DNA of 64,000 nt from Gonium pectorale (GCA_001584585.1 LSYV01000071.1:188701-252700), one strand, 5' to 3'; shown: positions 1 to 19,389, numbered from the stretch's first letter. Numbers and translations are program-made. The notes: generated from the sequence alone by a model not told the origin.

Positions 1-179
1 TGACCGGTGGCAAGCGACCCCGCAGACACCGGCATCTAATTGCAGGATAACCATGCAAAATCCACTCGGCGATAGCCCAGACAGCAAGGCGTTTCAGTCC
101 CGGCGCTGGAGTGCAGGGTCATACGACTTGTGTGGAGGTGTATTGATGGTGCGCACCGCCAGGCGCTTCCTGCCCTCAC

Positions 180-1778
180 CTGTTGTGCAGTAGGGTCATC
201 AGCCGCAGACTTGCGCGAGGGTGTCCCCACCAGCTCGTCCCAGCCGTACTCGAAGACCTCCAGGGCAGCCCTGCCCAATGGTGGCGAGTGGAGGGGCACA
301 GCAGCCAGCAAGAGAACATGAGGACGTCCTATGTCCTTTGCCACATCCAACTCACTGCCATGAAAGCTGGTTACGAGACATCCCGAGTCCCAAAAAGACA
401 TACGAACGCGCTGGCCGCTGGCCTTTGCAACACGTTCCCGCCCGTTGGCAAAACCTGGTGCAGCCGCCCCCAACTCTCTCCAATGGCGACCGTGTACGTG
501 GCCTGCGTCCGCCAGCTGCGGTCATGGCCGGGGCAGGCCCTGCCGGGCAATGGGCCCAGAGGCCCATTCGCTAGGCCATGGGCCTAGTGCCCTCGCAGCA
601 CGCAATGCACCCCACCAGACGCAACGCACCGGTTCCCGTACGTGTAGCACGGGTCTGTGACTCCTTCCTGCGCGGCAAAGGGCGGGGTGATGTGCATCGG
701 TGATGTCGGCCATAATCAGCAGACGGCATCGAGTGCGATGGCTTCCGTTATGCAGGCAGCACATCGTGTGTCAGCACCTACGCACTGCTGTCCCGCAAGG
801 CGTATGCGCCCGTCGCATCAACACCGCTGTCGCGTCCAGCACGCAGCGGCGGAAACAAGGCCGCGCGACCCCCTAGCCGCAGCTCACGCCGGCACACCGG
901 ACCTTCGCCGTCTCCCCCCTGCCCTCACGATAGAGGCCGCCGCTCTCCAGCGGTGCAGCGGCGCAGTCGGACCTGGAAGCGGTCGTGAGCCAGCAATGCA
1001 AAAGGCGCCCGGAACAGTGCCGACGGCAGGCGGTCGAAGTCCACGCCCTCAAGCAGGTACCTGCAGTGGCAGGGTGTGCAAGGGTGTGGATACCACCCTG
1101 AGTGGGAACTGGAAAGCGCCTCGGGGCCTGCCACCCTGATACGGCGTTGCATCGTCACGTGCTTTCGACGGCGTGCAAGCGCGTGGTCTTCCGGCAGCAG
1201 CATGGAGCAAACCCGGCGGCTTGCACGCCGTGTGCTGGGCTTGGTGGGTAGTACGGTAGTAGTCTCTGGAAATGAATGCGACCCATACAGGAGGAAGGAA
1301 GGCCCTTCTGTACGGGTCGCATTGCAGAGAAGACCCCATCACGGGGGCCTGCCTCCCCGGGGCGGTGTCGAGCAAACCTGCTCACCCTCACCGCCACCCC
1401 AGCCCCCGGCGCACAGCAGCCCTGCACAAGGCACTTGGCGGGAAACCCCCTGATGTGCCCCTCCGCGACCAGATCCACCTACTTCTTTGTGAGGCGCCAG
1501 TAGGAGTCGCATATCTGGAACGCCAGCATCTTCATCTCCGGTGTGTCGTACTGCGCTGCCGTTCCCGTTCCCGGGTTTGCCGCCGCATCCTTCTTTTTCA
1601 TCAGGTCCGCAAGAGCGCTCTTTTTTGGACCTGCTTTGCCCCCTTGCTTATCGCTTTTCTTGGCTGCGGCCACCACCAACCCGACACGGCGTGCTGCGCT
1701 GAAGCAAGTTGGGGGACCCCATGCCGCTGCGCGGGCGTGCGACGAGCAATGCTCGCGTACATGTACCCGAACTCGCAT
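180..1778 (-). CDS. Unrecognised protein, possibly plastid-targeted; 3' end beyond window
   Basis: Exons on the minus strand: 1778-1483, 1060-929, 454-356, 270-180, continuing past the left edge. Every junction keeps phase: the first intron starts GTAGGT just before an apparent TAG stop, and later donors are GTGAGG, GTGAGT and GTGAGG. The N-terminus (ATG at 1778) is rich in Arg, Ala and Ser and then reads RRVGLVVAAAKK, which looks like a chloroplast transit peptide with its cleavage zone. A Lys-rich segment (KKSALADLMKKKD) and the motif FQICDSYWRLTKKYLLEG follow. About 206 residues are visible. I do not recognise the family. The start of the third exon is the least certain boundary. The gene is head-to-head with the zinc-finger gene at 2220. 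Confidence 0.5.
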
Positions 1779-2219
1779 ACAGGCCGACCGTCAGATTTGG
1801 AAAGGACAAAATTGGGTGGGTTGGGAAAGTGATCAGTGTTGAGATGAAGTGAGGCTACCGGTCTCTATGTTAACAGCTGTGAGCCTGAGCACCGAACCCG
1901 CGTACAGCGACGGTTTTCTCAACCGCCCAGCGACGTCAGCCAGCGCTTGCGTGCGTTTCATTCATAACTAATGAACTGTTGTACTTTGGGTATTTTGCCT
2001 CGGGCAACTTGCACAATGCCAACTTAGAAGCCAGTTCCGTCAAGCCTCGGCCTTCCGCTTTGCCCAAAGCTTTCGCATTGATCGTTAGAATCGTCGATCC
2101 AGCTGCCAAGCTCGAGGCTGAGTAGGCCCTTACATGGCACGTCGAACGAAAGCCAGGGGGACGCCCGCCCTGGGCTAGGGCTAAGCAGTAATGTCGACGA
2201 GTAATTAGGTGCACATACG
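1779..2219. promoter_or_regulatory. Divergent intergenic region between the first two genes
   Basis: These 441 bases separate two start codons on opposite strands and must hold both 5' UTRs and both promoters. They are less GC-rich than the flanking coding DNA. I see no clear TATA box or other named element. Confidence 0.4.
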
Positions 2220-9074
<6,855 letters not shown>

Positions 9075-10171
9075 CGGACCGACCCGTTGATCCATTGGAA
9101 CGGCGCAAGGAGACGGAGAGCTCGAGGAGGCTGGAGGAGGCGTCCGGGCGATGCATCGAGGCATGCGCCAGTGGCTGGTGCAAAGCATTCGCCTCACCGC
9201 AGCGCTGGCGCTGGCGCTGGCGGCGCGGCCTTCACATGCAGCAGCGCACGCTTGACGATACGAGGCCCTGGCCCCCCGCACCCGTGTTTATGCGTTTAAC
9301 GGTGTTGTATGTTTGTGATGCACCTTACATGACGCTGATGGCCTTGCAGCAGCTGGGTGGTCAGGCGTTGCCGCGGGCCGGTGCCGGACCATAGGGGATG
9401 GCCATTACCGCGGGCGTGCTGGCGCACAGGCGTAAGAACGTCATGCAAGCACGGGACAGCCCACCCATTGGCGACGGATGTTGGCGCTTACAATGATGTG
9501 ACGAAAAGCATTTCATGACATCCACTGTGCATGTGTCGACGTGAGGTGCATGGGTTTCTGTACCGCATGCGGTTCGAGCACGGGGGAGCCGTGCACAATT
9601 GTATTCCCCGCGCTGGGGAGCTTCGCTCGGAGTCGTCACGCGGCGCCAGTTTACAGAGCTCGGGGGAGGCCGACTCTGTGAAGGTCACCAAGCATATCTG
9701 CGGTCGCTACCAAACCTGCCACCGGTTCTATATTGCTTTACAACTGGAGTCGAGTACGAAAACCTGCACGCGTAAAGGTGACACCGTGAATGTTCAATGA
9801 TCCTGCGTGCAACTGTACCCGCCCGTACGAGCTCTTCCCGACGCGGCCCGTAGTGTATCGCTAAGCTTGCTTTTAGGTGCACATGGCCTCGGTTGAAAAG
9901 ATACCTGTCCCAGGTGCCAGGGCAACTGCAATTCATGCGCAAGAGGATGTAAGCGTGTGAATCTGAGCGGTTAACACAAACGTAGCCGTTAGGGCCAGCC
10001 TGGGTGCTTCAGCCCCTCAGGCTTCAGACCCGCAAACTCAGAGGCCGTAGCCGAAACGCGCAAATGCAACATTCGCTGCAGCACCCCCGCCAGTCATCGG
10101 AAGGAGACCGCACAGCCGTTCGCCTGCCCTTCCTTTTCGCATGCCCGTCGTCCGCACCGCTGCAGCTACCC
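9075..10171. other. Convergent intergenic region (3' UTRs)
   Basis: These 1.1 kb lie between the stop codons of the zinc-finger gene (+) and the unrecognised gene at 10172 (-). Open frames are short and overlap in all frames. I see no gene here. If the TGTAA at 9948 is used, the two 3' UTRs come within about 200 bases of each other or overlap. Confidence 0.5.
9948..9952 (+). terminator. Candidate TGTAA poly(A) signal of the zinc-finger gene
   Basis: This is the TGTAA I noted on the plus strand after the stop at 9074. TGTAA is the usual volvocine poly(A) signal. Use of this copy is inferred from position only. Confidence 0.4.
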
Positions 10172-12477
10172 TTAGTACGGGTCGCGGCCGCTGAGTCCTC
10201 GCCGCGCCGGGTCCTGTGGGTCCAGCTCCATCAGCGCCAGGTACTCCTCGAACGTCAGCGCCCGGCCCCGCACGGGCTGGGAGCCGCTACCGCCACCGTT
10301 GGCCACCGCCTCAGCCTCAGCCTCAGCCTCCGTCACCAGCAGATGTCCGTTCACGCCGTGCTCCTGGTGCAGCACGAACACGTACATCGGCACCAAGGGG
10401 GCTTCGTCAGCTGCCTGCTCGGCAGGCAGCCCCGCGGTGGTACCGCCGCTCGCACCGCCGGCAGTGCTGCCACGGCCACAGCAGCCAGAGCTACCGCCAC
10501 TGCCGCCGTCGTCGCCCGGCTGCACCGCCATCGCCGCTGCCGCCACCTCTCGCCTCAGCGCCGCCGCCGTCTCCAGGTGCTGCCGCGGGTCTCGCGCCGG
10601 GTCGTAGATATATGCCAGGCCCACCATGTTGTCGTACGATAACGCCGCGCGCAGCTCGTTCCACTGCCGTACAATTGTGGGGCGAGCAGCGGCACGAGCA
10701 GCAGCAGGCGCAATGCCTCTCTGGCGCGAGGGAGGGCTGCAAGCTGGCTTGGGATTACAGTTTGGGCTGCTGGCGGGCATTGGCCGCCGCGCGCCCCACT
10801 CCTCATTACATTTACCTCCCCCCCCCCATAAATAGCACTGAAGACCGGGCTATCATTAGCTTTCATGCGGGCATCCCGCATTTGCGGACGGGTGCATGAC
10901 CCATGGGTCATGGAGCTGCGGCGGTCCCAGCAGCTGATGCCGCCATCGTGACCCTGCACGTCACTGGTTCCCAGTTATCTGTGATGTCACTGGCCCCCAC
11001 CTCGATGCCGCGAGCCTCGGCCTCCTCAGGGAGGTGCCGCAGCGGCTGGGCCTCGCCTGTGGGAGCAGGGCAGAGTTGTGGCGGTGAGACGGGAGTCCCG
11101 TGAAGGCGTGGGGGACCCGACAACGCTAGGGACGTCCTGCAGTACTCCGGAATATACCTGTGCGCAGATCGGTGTGACATGAAGCAGATCTTCAAGCACA
11201 CGGGAAAGCTAAGGCGGCGGCAGTGACAAAGCTCAAGCACTTACAGTACCCGCGGAAGTCGAAGCCGCGGGTGCGCAGGAGGCAGTGGGGCCCGGGGCCG
11301 TCGGGCGTGCAGTCTTGGTAGCTCTCTGGCGGCTGGCCACCGCAGGCGTTCGCCTGGTCGGCCATGTCCTGCGCTGGAGGTAAACATGGCACTAGGCCAA
11401 TAAGGAGTGAGCGGTCCCTGCCTACGGAGGCCACCTCGCAGAGACCACGTGGCGGAGTTTTTTTTCTGGGAAAAGGTTACAGGCGGAGAGGCGAGAGTTG
11501 AATGCGCAAAGGCTCCTCACTGCAGCATTTCATCTTTTGCATAGTTCGCATCGCGCCACAGCATCCGGGGTGGGGGCACAGATGGCGGGGGCGCACGTGC
11601 CTCATGCGAGAAGTAGACGAAGGCCCCTGACGGGTTGCGCCGCTCCGGAGGTTTGGCAGCCTCCAGCCGTTCGTGCGCCTCCCAGACGCGCCGCAGGTCG
11701 TGCAGTGTCGCGAACACCGTCTCGCGCACCCGGTCCCGGTCGCCTGCGGTCCGACCCCAGCAGGGACAGGGGCTTGCAAACAAGAAGGATCATGCTTGGC
11801 CTTTCTAATGCTGGCTTGCCTGGGAGGGAGTGATCCCTCCGACTATCTACTTGCAATCTACCCATGGTCGCACAGGCTTTGACGGGTACCCTAATACGGC
11901 ACGCCGCAGGCACATGCTCGACTCCAGTCTGCTGTATGCACGTGTTCTGAGCGGGATCATATGCAACGTTCTTCCAAAGGCAACGCGCTAGCCTCAACTA
12001 CTGAACCACAGCCACAAGGCAGCACAGCAGGTGACTTTCCACGCACTCCCATGCACTCAAATTCGAATTGCAGTGGCCAACAAATCCATTCGGACATATC
12101 TGCTGGTTATTGTCGTGGGCCCACTAAAGCTCACCAAAGCGCGCCACGCCGTTCGGGGCGCGCTGACCCGTGGGTCGGTGGCGGAGCCCGTGGTAGAAGA
12201 GGACTGACCCGCACATCAGCGTGGACCTGTACAGCAGAACAGGGTTGTAGGTCGGGCACGGCAAACTACGGCATTGCTGCCCTTGTGCCGGCTGAACTAG
12301 CCACGGGCTATGACGTTGCTTTGCGACGAGGGCGAGGGTTGCCGCATACCCCCGATACCTGTCCTTGAAGCAGCCAGGGCGATCACAGACTTTGAACGTG
12401 GGAATCGAGTGGATGATGAGCCGATCCTCCGAGTACAGTGAGTACACTTCCTCGGGCGATGCGCTCGGTACACCTCG
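10172..12477 (-). CDS. Unrecognised multi-exon protein; 5' end uncertain
   Basis: Exons on the minus strand: 12477-12359, 12226-12135, 11743-11597, 11373-11245, 11056-11001, 10663-10172 (stop). All five junctions are in phase and give 344 residues. Recognisable points are RLIIHSIPTFKVCDRPGCF near the start, HDLRRVWEAHERLE, several Cys in a Pro/Gly-rich stretch, YDNMVGLAYIYDP, a Gly/Ser-rich linker, an AEAEAEAEA run and a final FEEYLALMELDPQDP. I see no transmembrane segment. I do not recognise the family and propose no function. The first exon is unresolved: an ATG at 12630 could join through a donor GTGCGC, and another frame is open from 12752. The 11597 donor (GTGCGC) was chosen because it alone fits the next acceptor in phase. 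Confidence 0.55.
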
Positions 12478-13688
12478 CTGCAAAGGGGTGTCATTCGCAC
12501 CAGCGCCGTCAGCACTTCGGTGCATGCGGCTGTGCTGGTGGGCAGCGCCTGAGCCGACAGCTGCGCGCACAGGGTGAATGACCAGTGACAGTCGCGGCGT
12601 ATGCTGAAGACTAGGACAAGCTCCTTGCATAGGTTGCTGCGGTGGCCTCTGCTGCTGTACTCTAAAAACGTCTCGAGTTCGGGTGTGTTCAGTGTGGGAT
12701 ATCGGCGCGACTCAGTTTTCTCGACTTGACGTACGGTACTCGACCAGGACATTCGACTGTCTATTGACTGTCAGCACGGCGCTCTCCTGTCCAGCTGCAA
12801 AGCATTAGCGGGCGTTCATGGCATGGATAGTTACAAGAGGCAATAAAGTACAAGGACAGCTATGCAAAGGTCTGTATCGTCCACACGATACGGACGACGT
12901 CACTACAAATCCGTGTAACCGCAGACAACCGACCGAAGGCAACCAAGAAGTATCAATCACCACCGACCGTTACTCCCGGCATCCGGGAGGTCGCCTTCTG
13001 GCCGTTCACGCCCAGAAAAGCTTTGCATAGAACATGCTGGGGTGGGGGTGCGGACTGCATTTGCCGCCCGGCCTGAACCCCTCGTGTAGCCATACGGCCC
13101 GCCCTCGAATCCCAAGCTTCACTCGACTCTCGAAACACTCGCTATTGGTACAGGCGGGTTGGATATCCGCCAACAAGATCCAAGGGCACGGCCAATCCTT
13201 TCTTGAGCCTCCTTCCCATTCCGGGAAAGCCCACGTGCCAGGGAAGCCCGCCCAGGACTGACCACCCATGCGCTCCCACAGCACGGGAGAACCCGTCGTG
13301 CGTACCTGACCTGTCAGTCCAGCAGGCCACCATGTGCTGCAGCCGCGTACCGGTTCAGCACACCGGTTGTGACACGCCATGAGCCGGCAGTCACATAAAT
13401 ACCTCACAATTGTCGGCAAATCACAGTACAAAATCACAAAACTCACGACAGCGGCGCGCAATGCCTGCACCACCAGGCCGCCCATCGCCTCCCACCCACC
13501 CGCTGAGCTGAGCTCATCAGGCATCGCCCACAAGCTGCGTACGCAACCTGCAGCCGCAGTGCAGTCAGGTGCGCACCCCACAACAACACAGGCCACTTCC
13601 CTGCCTGTCCACGGCGCGCAACCCCGCAGCACCCAGGCCCCAGCAGCTGGCCGCTCGCAAGCCCAGTCCATTCCTGGGCGTCCAACGC
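12478..13688. other. Intergenic region: 5' part of the unrecognised gene and 3' UTR of the kinase
   Basis: It should contain the unresolved 5' exon and promoter of the gene to the left and a long 3' UTR of the kinase gene to the right. A 221-codon minus-strand frame (13006-13671) overlaps it but shows no domain and lies inside the presumed UTR, so I did not call it. Confidence 0.4.
12831..12835 (-). terminator. Candidate poly(A) signal (TGTAA on minus strand) of the kinase gene
   Basis: The plus strand reads TTACA about 860 bases downstream of the kinase stop. UTRs of this length are common in volvocine algae. It is inferred from position only. Confidence 0.35.
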
Positions 13689-15493
13689 TCAGAAGTCTAG
13701 AAAGTCGCCCGCTCCGAGGCCCAGGCCGGGCAGGTCTATCCGCACCCGCACGGGGCTCACGTGGCCGGGCAGCTGACGCACCAGCTGCTCGGCGTCGTCG
13801 TCGCTCAGATGCGGTCCGTAGCGCCCGATCACGGCGCTAGCCACCTGTGACGCAAACTCGCCCGACGTCCGCACGTCGTAGCCAGACAGCTGCGCGTACA
13901 GCCAGCCGGCCGCATAGGCGTCTCCGGCGCCGCACGTGTCCACGGGGCCCTGCGGCAGCCAGTGCGCGGGGACCTTGTGCACCTCGCCCATGGCGCACAC
14001 GTAGCTCCCCCGTGACCCTGCCGTCACGACCGCCAGGGGGCATATGTGCGCCAGGGCGCGCGCAGCGCGCTCCCCGTGGCTAAGCCCCTTCTCATCGTCC
14101 ACCACTGCCAGCGTTGCCTCGCCCACCGTCGTGGCGTCGCCTTCCCGCGGCATGCCCGCCAGCGCCGCGGCTTCCTCCTCATTGGTGAAGAGCATGTCGA
14201 TGCCGCGGTCAATGACGCGCAGCATCTTGTCGCGGTGCCGGGCAACGACCCCCGGGTCGCCCGCCGTCATAGCCACCTTGACGCCCGCCGCCGAGGCCGT
14301 CTCCAGCACGGCAGAGATGTACTCCTCCGCGCCCGGCATCTCCCACAGGTAGCCCTCCACAACCACCATGGTGCTGCAGCGCACTGCATTGCGAAGCCGC
14401 TCCGATAGGGTAAGCGAGTCCGAGGTGAAGAACGACAGGAAGGACCGCTGCGCGTCGGGGGTCGTGAGCACCATGACCGTACCCGTGTGGGCGCTGGAAC
14501 CGACGCCGGGGGCACAGGGCTGCTGCTCTACTTGCTGCTGGGAGGGCAGCTTCTGCTGCTGCGATGCGCTAGAGGACGCATGGAGGTCATAGTGGTGGTC
14601 CAGCAGGCATCGCACGCCGGCGCTGCGCATTTGGCTATTGAAAAACTGCCCAAGCGTGTCTGTGCCCAGGCTGCCGCCCAGCGCCACGCGCAGGTTCTTG
14701 CCGGCGGCGCGCGAGAGCCTCGCGACGCCGACCAGAGTGTTTGCTAGCGAGCCGCCGGCGCTGACCTGTGGGGAGAGTTCAGGGGGCAAGGGCAGGGTGG
14801 GCAGTGGTGGCGGCGACGCGCACCTGCTGGGCGCAGGCCACCGGATGGTGCAGCCATACTGGGCGGTCATTAGGGGAAACCAATTCAGATATGAGTGAAC
14901 CAAACTTGACAGAAGTCAGGCAGATATGTGGGGGTAGACTAATCGTCGGCCCCTCGCACCTGGCTCTGAGCACCGATCTCATCAAGCGACGCCATAATTT
15001 CAGCACGCTCCTCAACGCCGATGACTCTGCGAAGGACCAAACCGGGCGGTTTTCGCTCGGCGTTTCTTGGCCACCAGCATTATTGGCCACAATCGCCCTC
15101 CACCGCCCAATTCCACTCGCCAGCCCAAGGCCGCATTCTTTCTTTTACTCACCTCCTTCCTCCCTTGGCGACGCCAAATTGCGCAAGGTCGCCATCCGTC
15201 ACCGAGCTGCTCCAGTCGACAATAGCCTGGCCAAGACCCAAGATGTCCGCAGCTAGGCCGGAGCCGCTTGGCACAGGCGTATGAGTGGTAGATGATATGG
15301 TACGTGGGCGCCGCTCAACCGGCACAGCCGCAACGGCGTTAATCGACGGTGTAATTCTAGGGTTAATGCATTGAAGCGCAGAGCCACCGATGCGTGTCTG
15401 CCGACCGCCGAGCGCTGGCCGCGCAGCCGGTGTTGCTGGGCTGCACCGCTGGGACGTGCTAGCGACATCGGCGCAGCGACAAGGCGCATGCAT
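13689..15493 (-). CDS. PfkB-family carbohydrate/nucleoside kinase
   Basis: Exons: 15493-15153, 15026-14960, 14765-13689; 494 residues, all in phase. PfkB kinases transfer the ATP gamma-phosphate to a sugar or nucleoside hydroxyl. Both family signatures are present: AGGSLANT near residue 140, following a strand with GLGQAIVDW, and DTCGAGDAYAAG near residue 412, whose Asp is the expected catalytic base with the GAGD anion hole. The layout resembles adenosine-kinase-like and ribokinase-like members, but the substrate cannot be read from sequence. A Gln/Ser-rich insertion lies around residues 190-220. The first ~75 residues have no counterpart in the domain and are rich in Ser, Thr, Arg and Pro, consistent with an organelle transit peptide. 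The gene is head-to-head with the transporter gene at 15832. Confidence 0.88.
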
Positions 15494-15831
15494 TTTTCAC
15501 CGTGACCCTCTGAAGTGTGTGGCCTAGGAATTCGCGGCGCAAGCAAGCAAGCTTGTACGGCTTTCGTCCCAATGGAAAGCAATCTGTATCCATGGTTTTC
15601 CTAACCTGCAGCGTGCGGCGTTTGTACACAATCAAAATTTATCAGCACTCATGCTAAATTTTAGGCAAACCGACTGTTGCAGTTGCGAAGCTGTTCTGTC
15701 CGACTTGACGCGTTTGTAGCTTGACACATGGGAGTGTAGACACTGCTATTATCAGCTAATGACACTGCAAGTCGGGTACTACGCAGTTCGAACGTCTGAA
15801 CCCCGCCAGGCCCCCTCAGGCCCGCGCAGCC
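15494..15831. promoter_or_regulatory. Divergent promoter region, kinase / DMT transporter
   Basis: These 338 bases lie between two ATGs on opposite strands. The middle (about 15590-15780) is distinctly AT-richer than the surroundings, as expected for a shared promoter. I cannot assign specific motifs. Confidence 0.45.
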
Positions 15832-18246
15832 ATGCTTCTGACGGGAGTTCTGCTTGCGTTCGGGGCCGCCGTTTCACACACGGCCATTGACTCGACCCGG
15901 AAATATGCCGGCAGCGTCCTCTGCATACCGTCGGATGGCCTGGTCGTCCTGCCGAGCATACTCGACGCGATTATCGCGTGTACAGGTGGATCTAGGGGGT
16001 TCAACTGGGGGAGCCTTTGGCACGTGCCTCTCGTTCACAGGCTGCGGCCGGTGTTGGTGTTTGTGCGTGGTGGTGTGGTGGTAGTGGTGGTGCGGTGAGC
16101 CTCCCCGCCAGCCCTCAACCCTCTCTCCCTGCCATCCCCAGGCGTTGCCTTGTCGGGGACCTGGAGCGCAAACGGTAGCATTAAGCACCCCATGCTGTTC
16201 ATGACGGCCACCTTGTCATCCAGCCTGCTACTCCTCATTTCTAGGTGCGGGTCATGTCCCCTAGTCCTTGGGTCCCCAGCCGAGCACTGGGCGAGGAGCT
16301 ACTTCACCAGGTAGTCCCCGCATGCATCCCCTGACGGCGGCTGTATGCGTGCAGGTACATGTACCAGCAGGCGATTCAGCTGTCTCCACTGTCCCTCACC
16401 ATCCCCTACTTGGCCTTCACACCAGCCATCTTGATCGCCACGGCTTATGTGTTCCTAGGTACGCAGCAAAGAGCCCCGGTGTGGTTACAAACGCCCAGGG
16501 CCCCAGCCTGGACGCAGACCACGCCATGCGCGACTGGTTCGGGGCATGGGGTCAGGTACGGGCCACGGGGACGGCCGTGGGGATATCCGTGCTGCGCGTA
16601 TCTGGACTGAGGTATGGGGGACGCGCTCCCCGCTGACCCCCACGTGTTGCATGGGGCCAGGTGCTCATACCGGGCGGCTGGATCTAGTAGCACACTGGGA
16701 GAGGGCCACCGCGTGAATGATTTCCCGAAGTCCATCAGACAGGCCCAGGCAGCAGGCACTGGGCGCGGGAAGTCCCTCCCCAATGGGGCGATCTTACTCT
16801 TTTACCTTCCCTCAGACGGCCTTCTGCTACGACCTTTGCTGCCCTCCCTGGTGGCCACCAGGCGAGCTGCCCGGCCCAAGCGGCCTGCTTGGCGTGTCTG
16901 TGGTGGCCTTGGGCGGCTACCTGCTAAACCGAAAGGCCGGACCCGGCACCAGTACGGTTAGCGGCGGCGCAGCTGGTGGTGGCGTCAGCGGAGCTTCCGG
17001 CACCAGCAGCAAGAATAGTGACGGCGGCGTGGCACCGCAGATAGGAGGGTCCCTGTCTTCATTGCCGTCGACGGCAGCTGCGACAGGACCGCTCGCTGGT
17101 GCCACGGCGTCGCTGATGTCGGCAGCTGGGTCGCTGATGCAGCGATCCTCCAGCAGCAGTACGGTGTCGGATGTGGAATCGGCGGGGCTGTGGGCGGCGG
17201 GGCCCGGGCCGGGCGCCAAGCGGTTATCCCGGCTGTCGCTCCATCGACGGGTCACCAGTGCGGTAGACCTCTTCAGGTCCCCACAAATGAGTGCTGCGTG
17301 GCAGCAGGAGCCAGGGACGGTGCTCATCATAGGTGGGCAGGGGGTTCATGAAGAAGGGAAACGGGTTGCGTCGCGTGGACAGGGTGAACCCGGGGCACGA
17401 TGTGGGTAGGCGACCTCGTAGGAGGCGAAGCGGGGCCCAGCGCTCATGGACGAAGGCCCTTGAACTTGTGGCCCACTGTCCTTACCGCTTGTAAGCAAGC
17501 GGTGCTGTTGTATGTCAGGGTAGGTGCTTGACTGTACGGGGTACAACAGCGTCGCTCCGTCCTCCGTGCAACCATCCGGTTGCGGCCCATGCTGGACAAC
17601 ATAGAACAGCCAGCGCTCAGGCCAGCGCTGCAGCCGCTACCCACGGCTTTCTGCGCCGCCGGCGTTGCGCCATGGCTAATATGTCCAGCGTGCATTCCGC
17701 TGGAACCCCGGTCCTCGCCCCGTTCGGCGTCGACTGGATTGTCCCTTTCCACATCACATGTGTCCCTTCCCCCGCCCCTCTCCTCCGGCCGTGCCGTGCG
17801 TGCCGCGCCTTGCCGCTGCAGGCGTGGCCATCATCTGGTCGGTCACCGCCTCGCTGGACAAGCTGGGCGTCATCACGGCGCCCTCCATCTGGGTCTACTT
17901 TGCGGTGCAGCGCCTCGCCATCGGGGTCGCCTCACTGGCCTATATATTGGCCATCTCGCCGCGCCTGCTGCTGCTCCTTCGGGACCACTTCTGGGTGCTG
18001 CTCGCCGTGTCGGCAATGGAGCTCGCGGCCGTGGTCTTCTTTCTGCTGGCTGTGCAGCACTTGCTGGTATCGTACGTTGTGGCCATCAAGCGCTGCAACG
18101 TGCTGTTTAGCACGCTGCTGGGCGCGCTCATTTTCCGCGAAAGCGTCCGCAGCCGGCTGCCGTACATTTTCCTCATGCTCCTGGGCATGATGCTAATCGT
18201 GCTGGAGCCAGGGGCGCACAGCTTCGTGCAGAGCCATACGCGATGA
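15832..18246 (+). CDS. DMT-superfamily transporter with two EamA-like halves
   Basis: Exons: 15832-15985, 16142-16244, 16355-16458, 16862-17332, 17822-18246; 418 residues, all in phase. The protein is an integral membrane carrier; DMT proteins move metabolites or drugs, and the substrate is unknown. The first half ends with the typical helix-loop AIQLSPLSLTIPYLAF...FLGE followed by GLLGVSVVALGGYLLNRK. The second half (about residues 278-410) repeats the pattern, with AIKRCNVLFSTLLGALIFRES and a last helix ending MLLGMMLIVLEP. Between the halves lies about 120 residues of Ser/Gly/Ala-rich sequence with no helix, presumably a soluble loop and unusually long for the family. The N-terminal half of the first domain looks short, so an undetected small exon is possible. 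Confidence 0.82.
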
Positions 18247-19389
18247 GCGGGCGTGCCTCGGAGCCACTGTTAAAATACTTCAAGGCACTAATGCACGCCG
18301 TATGCCTTCATCCGTTACGACACGTGAGCGGGCATGTTGCATCCGTATGCGATTACCCCGAGCCGCACGTGACGACACGACCCGTCAAGTGCGGTCCTGG
18401 CCGAGCCCAGCGCAGCAGTGCCCTGGTCACGCATCGAGCAGTGTAGAATCTTGTCGTGCCCAGCTTGACAGGGTTCTCGGAGCGCGGGTTTTGCATGGCG
18501 GGGTCTAGGAGGGCGTCGATAACGCCCCAGGACGGCTTCTAGCTGCTGACGCGCGCAAACGAATGATTGTCTTCACACTTGCCATGCCGGTGTTCGGATC
18601 CCGACATATTGGAAGTGGTTATTGACGAGTTTTGCATGGCGGCATGGACCGGACCAAGAACCCTCGTGAACTCAACATAAGCTGCATGCGCTCATGCAAC
18701 CGCTTTGAAGGGTATACAAGGTTTGGTGATGGCAGGTCGTAATGAAGTGGTTGGTGAATCCTTGGGTGGATCCAGCTGGCCTAGGGACTCTGCTTGGAAT
18801 CGACGTGCCAGCGGTCATTAAGGCGGAGCCCTGTGCCTTGCTTGCATTGAAGCACATGTCTTGGCAGGCCCCGGGTTTTACTTGAGAGTGCTAGCTGTGT
18901 ACGGCCCTAACGTCTGCCGGCTGGCCAACTCAGTTGTCTGTTCCAACGCTGTCCTTACTCATGTGCTGGATGTGGGGGTGTCCCCACTTGGTGAATCCTC
19001 CTCACCGGGGTAGTGCACATAGAAGTACGGCAGGCACGACCGCTGCACGACGTGTTGCAACGGCCCCCTTTCAACTGCTGGGCCCCTGCCTTTACACATT
19101 ACCAGCCCCTGGTACAACATTCACACAATGTTAGTCATGAAGCTTTTGCCATGAAACCAAGGAGCTTAAGCCCAACCGCCATCACGCCATCCTTCTAGCG
19201 CTATGCCGCCGAGTTCCAGTTATGATCTCACGAAGTACAGTTACAGCTTTGCGGCTCGTTGCTTTCACTGGCGTGTGTTCCTTATTGATTTATGTCGCCA
19301 CGAATACGATTTCGTTCATCGTCCAGGTGTGCACAACAGTATAGTAACCAACAAGTGATGCACTTACTAACAGAAGCATTCACTTGCCG
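18247..19389. other. Intergenic region after the DMT transporter
   Basis: 1.1 kb with only short overlapping frames. It should hold the transporter 3' UTR and the promoter of the U-box gene. I found no TGTAA close to the stop codon and see no gene, repeat or RNA. Confidence 0.4.

Noticed and set aside
13006..13671. 221-codon minus-strand frame after the kinase gene
   Set aside because: It has no domain and lies in the expected 3' UTR between the kinase stop and a TGTAA signal.
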